Shown here piece by piece: positions 33,065 to 35,224 of a DNA stretch of 35,224 nt. The translations under genes were made by a program, and so were the position numbers. Under the pieces are notes generated by a model, which saw only the letters and a program-made list of their open reading frames with translations, was not told where the DNA came from and searched no databases. The stretch is from the NCBI GenBank assembly GCA_016787665.1, contig JAEUUC010000003.1, positions 1 to 35,224 on the forward strand, read 5' to 3'. Positions within the stretch are counted from its first letter, which is position 1, and each line of letters begins with the position of its first letter. The stretch is from Cyclobacteriaceae bacterium (GTDB lineage: Bacteria; Bacteroidota; Bacteroidia; Cytophagales; Cyclobacteriaceae).

Positions 33065-33622
33065 ATGAAATTTCTCATCGTTGGTTTGGGCAACATCGGG
33101 CCGGAGTATGAACTCACACGGCACAACATCGGCTTTTTGGTGCTCGACCGGCTGGCGGAAAAATACAAAGCTGAATTTGCCACCGCTCGCCTGGCGGATC
33201 ATGCCGAATTTCGTTTAAAAGGAAAGGCGATTCACCTCATCAAACCCAACACGTACATGAACCTGAGCGGCAAAGCCATGGCGTATTGGATGGCCGAACT
33301 GAACATCCCCAAAGAACAAACCCTGGTGGTGGTAGACGACCTGGCACTGCCGTTTGGCAAACTGCGGCTGCGGCCGCAGGGCAGTTCGGCCGGCCACAAC
33401 GGACTAAAAAACATCGAAGAGCTAACCGGGGGGCAAAACTACCCGCGGTTGCGCGTGGGCATTGGCAGCGACTTCGGCCGTGGCCAGCAGGTGGATTATG
33501 TGCTCAGCCGGTTTAGTGAAGATGAATTCAAACAAATGCCGGAAGTGCTCGACCGCGCAGGCGAAGCGATCACCACGTTTTGCCTGGCGGGGTTGGTGAA
33601 TGCAATGAATACGTTCAATTAA
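33065..33622 (+). CDS. pth: Peptidyl-tRNA hydrolase
   Basis: This 185-residue enzyme frees tRNA from prematurely released peptidyl-tRNA. The bacterial Pth landmarks are present: VGLGNIGPEYELTRHNIGF with Asn10 and catalytic His20, PNTYMNLSG with Asn66, VVVDDLALPFGKLRLRPQGS with Asp91/Asp92, and GHNGLKNIEE with Asn112. Length is normal and the protein is intact. It follows rplY across the terminator, so it can be transcribed either by read-through from prs-rplY or from the promoter motif in the terminator loop. Confidence 0.96.
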   Translation: MKFLIVGLGNIGPEYELTRHNIGFLVLDRLAEKYKAEFATARLADHAEFRLKGKAIHLIKPNTYMNLSGKAMAYWMAELNIPKEQTLVVVDDLALPFGKLRLRPQGSSAGHNGLKNIEELTGGQNYPRLRVGIGSDFGRGQQVDYVLSRFSEDEFKQMPEVLDRAGEAITTFCLAGLVNAMNTFN

Positions 33623-33731
33623 AAGAGCCAGAGCTTAGCCAGATCACAGGCACATCATGGCATTCCACACGCTGCCGGATGTGTTCAATCGCGTTACCTG
33701 GTGAAATGGCTGGGGGTCGCCATCTTACGCT

Positions 33732-34214
33732 CTATCGGGTTACGTCTCCAACGCCCTGCCTGTTCTGCCATTTCACAATTGCCCAATTCAATCCATAGAA
33801 CAATACGAAAACGAGCGGAGCGGCCACCAGCATCCACACCACAACCCCGCCCCCGACCACAGCACCAAGTTCACGCACCAAAAGCCAGGCATCCGTCTCG
33901 ATTCGTGTTGTCAACACCGCAAGGTCGAGTGGAATGGCCGGCCAGCCAAACAGCCAAATGCCACCCTGCATAAACGGAATCAACAGCACCAATTGCACCG
34001 GTGTAAGCAAATAGTTTACGGCTTGAATCACGACCACATTTAATCGCAACGCGAGCGCAACACCAAAACACAGAAGCGTGGTGCTGCCATAAACCGGAAA
34101 AATACCCAGCACTACCCCCAACGCGCAGGTGAGCGCCAGCTTTTTCGGGCTGGTGCCTTGCCGCAGGGCGTGCACGAGCGTTTGCCACACCCGATTAAAT
34201 GCGTTACGAAACAT
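33732..34214 (-). CDS. DUF2062 family membrane protein
   Basis: The protein has 160 residues. It has the DUF2062 signature: a basic amphipathic N-terminal segment (SPKKLALTCALGVVLGIFPV) followed by GSTTLLCFGVALALRLNVVV and the NYLLTPVQLVLLIPFMQGG motif, with three or four hydrophobic segments in total. Family members are often fused or next to glycosyltransferases or DNA-repair genes, but no molecular function is known. It starts four bases after the stop of the upstream membrane protein gene and is the last gene of this operon. The 109 bases between its stop and pth hold no recognisable structure. Confidence 0.82.
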   Translation of the reverse strand: MFRNAFNRVWQTLVHALRQGTSPKKLALTCALGVVLGIFPVYGSTTLLCFGVALALRLNVVVIQAVNYLLTPVQLVLLIPFMQGGIWLFGWPAIPLDLAVLTTRIETDAWLLVRELGAVVGGGVVVWMLVAAPLVFVLFYGLNWAIVKWQNRQGVGDVTR

Positions 34215-34217
34215 GAC

Positions 34218-34625
34218 CTAGGCGGTAAGACGCCAACGCGTGGTTTCGTGTACTTTTTTCAAAATCAAAAAGAAGGGCACCCACCAGATGAAATCGTTAG
34301 TGATTAACGTGTAAAAGAACGAAAAAGGAACAACGCCTTGAACATAATTGAACGCAAATCCCAACGGTCCGAAAATCTTTCCCAAAAACCCTACCGCCAC
34401 AATGGGCCAATGGCGAACGGCATCGGAGCTGGCCCACCAATACCCCAGCCCGTAAACCCCAATCACCATGCCCATTCCCTGCCAGATCATAAGGTGGTCG
34501 GGCACAGCCATGCCGGTAAGCACAAAAAAATGAGCAGGGAACAGCACCACCCACGCACCCCAAAGAACGTTGTAAGCCGCGGCTGCGCGTAACGTCAGGC
34601 GTGTTGCGCGATCGGAAATTGTCAT
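34218..34625 (-). CDS. Small four-helix membrane protein, function unknown
   Basis: The protein has 135 residues from ATG 34625. The frame is open further upstream, but the ATGA overlap with the previous gene fixes this start. Four hydrophobic segments are visible (about 11-32, 44-64, 71-92 and 100-122) with few charged residues, and the first helix carries the motif AAAYNVLWGAWVVLFPAHFF. I have seen similar small proteins annotated, with little support, as 'alkyl hydroperoxide reductase'; there is no cysteine-based active site here. It sits between another small membrane protein and the DUF2062 gene, so the three probably work at the same membrane site. Confidence 0.72.
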   Translation of the reverse strand: MTISDRATRLTLRAAAAYNVLWGAWVVLFPAHFFVLTGMAVPDHLMIWQGMGMVIGVYGLGYWWASSDAVRHWPIVAVGFLGKIFGPLGFAFNYVQGVVPFSFFYTLITNDFIWWVPFFLILKKVHETTRWRLTA

Positions 34626-35029
34626 AGCACCGTTTGTTTGATCTGAATGAGAAACACCATACTCCACACTCCTGTTCGAAACCCATGTACAGCCATCAGT
34701 CTATCGAGAAGTTCTGGCCGTGGCCCTTGAATGCTGATTTTTTGATGCACGCGTACTGCGCTTCCAAACGTGATAGCCCAACTGATGAGTACCAGCAGGA
34801 AACCCAGGGCGTTGATCCAGCCGGGATGGCGATAGGCGATTAAACCATGGAGTACGAGTTGTGCCACCATGGTGGGCAGCGTTAATACAACAATGCGTGA
34901 GGTATACGTGCGATGCCAGTGGGGGTTGGCAGCCGTGTTAACCCAACGAAAGCCGGGATACACCACCAATTGCACCACCCAGGCGAGTGCAAACAAGAAC
35001 GTATCAACGACCAACGCCATCGCAGCCAT
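34622..35029 (-). CDS. Small integral membrane protein, function unknown
   Basis: The protein has 135 residues from ATG 35029, or 132 from ATG 35020. A longer frame upstream to 35155 has no ATG before 35029 and is not membrane-like. Four hydrophobic segments are seen (about 4-24, 45-65, 69-90 and 118-133). The first carries FALAWVVQLVVYP, and a polar 'HWHRTYTSRI' follows, giving two closely spaced histidines near the membrane surface. Its stop overlaps the next gene by four bases (ATGA), so the pair is coupled. No family recognised with confidence. Confidence 0.7.
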   Translation of the reverse strand: MAAMALVVDTFLFALAWVVQLVVYPGFRWVNTAANPHWHRTYTSRIVVLTLPTMVAQLVLHGLIAYRHPGWINALGFLLVLISWAITFGSAVRVHQKISIQGPRPELLDRLMAVHGFRTGVWSMVFLIQIKQTVL

Positions 35030-35070
35030 GCAGAAAACAACAACCTCAACGGACTTTTGTTGCAAGTCTT

Positions 35071-35148
35071 TTATGCGTTGTATTCCTGGGCCCGCAGTTC
35101 CATTGCCGCGGCCACTACCAGTAACAGAATGACGCCCCGGTTTCTCAT
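35071..35148 (-). CDS. Possible 25-residue exported peptide (or chance ORF)
   Basis: An ATG at 35148, ten bases after the stop of the edge gene, opens a 25-codon frame. The peptide is almost entirely a signal-peptide-like sequence (basic MRNRG, hydrophobic VILLLVVAAAMEL, then RAQ), with five residues after the usual AQ cleavage site. It may be a small secreted peptide, the broken start of a longer exported protein, or chance. It lies 41 bases before the membrane protein gene on the same strand. Confidence 0.25.
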   Translation of the reverse strand: MRNRGVILLLVVAAAMELRAQEYNA

Positions 35149-35158
35149 CGCACAACGG

Positions 35159-35224
35159 TTACTGTTCCTTTTGATTCACGCTGTTGGATTTCACCACCCA
35201 GATGGCACGAGTATCTGGCCGTCC
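35159..35224 (-). CDS. 3' end of a gene cut by the right edge
   Basis: Read on the minus strand from the right edge, a frame runs 21 codons and ends in TAA at 35159. Its C-terminal residues are charged and soluble-looking (RAIWVVKSNSVNQKEQ). It is too short for a function. If real, it is an upstream member of the same minus-strand operon. Confidence 0.35.
   Translation of the reverse strand, partial: GRPDTRAIWVVKSNSVNQKEQ

Noticed and set aside
33623..33731. Possible remnant gene or RNA between pth and the DUF2062 gene
   Set aside because: No frame, hairpin or similarity to a known element could be supported in these 109 bases.
34626..34667. Longer start (34667) for the small membrane protein
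   Set aside because: The ATGA overlap at 34622-34625 gives a better start, and the extra residues are polar and unlike a membrane protein start.

Overview
The window looks like chromosome from a member of the Bacteroidota, most likely Cytophagales. The grounds are Bacteroidota-type families (a TamB-like protein, DUF2279, DUF4136, an orphan MacB-like permease, a PepSY-helix protein), the gene run prs-rplY-pth, very few Shine-Dalgarno sequences, and repeated upstream motifs of the form TAnnTTTG, the -7 element read by the Bacteroidota primary sigma factor. No phage, plasmid, transposase or CRISPR array is visible. Coding density is high and no gap between genes exceeds about 155 bases.

Layout. 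1-4458 (+): the C-terminal part of a TamB-like envelope protein (cut by the left edge), an overlapping DUF2279 protein and a small unknown cytoplasmic protein. 4459-6906 (-): a two-module FtsX/MacB-like permease, divergent from a cupin gene (7056-7400, +), with an inverted repeat between them. 7480-13228 (-): a five-gene operon that reads as 4-hydroxyproline catabolism. In transcription order it encodes a DapA-like pyrroline-hydroxycarboxylate deaminase, a fold-type II PLP dehydratase-like enzyme, 2-oxoglutarate semialdehyde dehydrogenase, hydroxyproline 2-epimerase and a DadA-like FAD dehydrogenase. Together they would convert trans-4-hydroxy-L-proline to 2-oxoglutarate; the PLP enzyme has no assigned step. 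13293-14540 (-): a membrane-anchored metallophosphoesterase. 14581-21227 (-): a tripartite RND efflux operon led by its TetR-type regulator (tetR-tolC-MFP-RND).

21383-22327 (-): an ECF sigma factor followed by a small membrane protein, divergent from an alpha/beta hydrolase (22449-23273, +) and large-type purL (23336-27028, +). 27104-27994 (+): an NmrA-like NAD(P)-binding protein. It converges on an outer-membrane beta-barrel-like gene (28130-28771, -) across a long palindromic element. 28885-31125: a PepSY-helix protein and an AI-2E/PerM family permease that overlap tail to tail, then a DUF4136 lipoprotein. 31220-33622 (+): tRNA-Gln(TTG), prs, rplY, pth. 33732 to the right edge (-): an apparent operon of small membrane proteins including a DUF2062 protein, with a cut-off gene end at the edge.

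Most of the window is ordinary housekeeping or metabolic sequence. The points most worth a second look are the PLP enzyme inside the hydroxyproline operon, the low-complexity repeat within that operon, the palindromic element at 28013-28111, terminator hairpins lying directly against the next start codon (one with a promoter motif in its loop), and a TetR gene with no in-frame ATG for its N-terminus. I did not find a clearly new multi-gene system.
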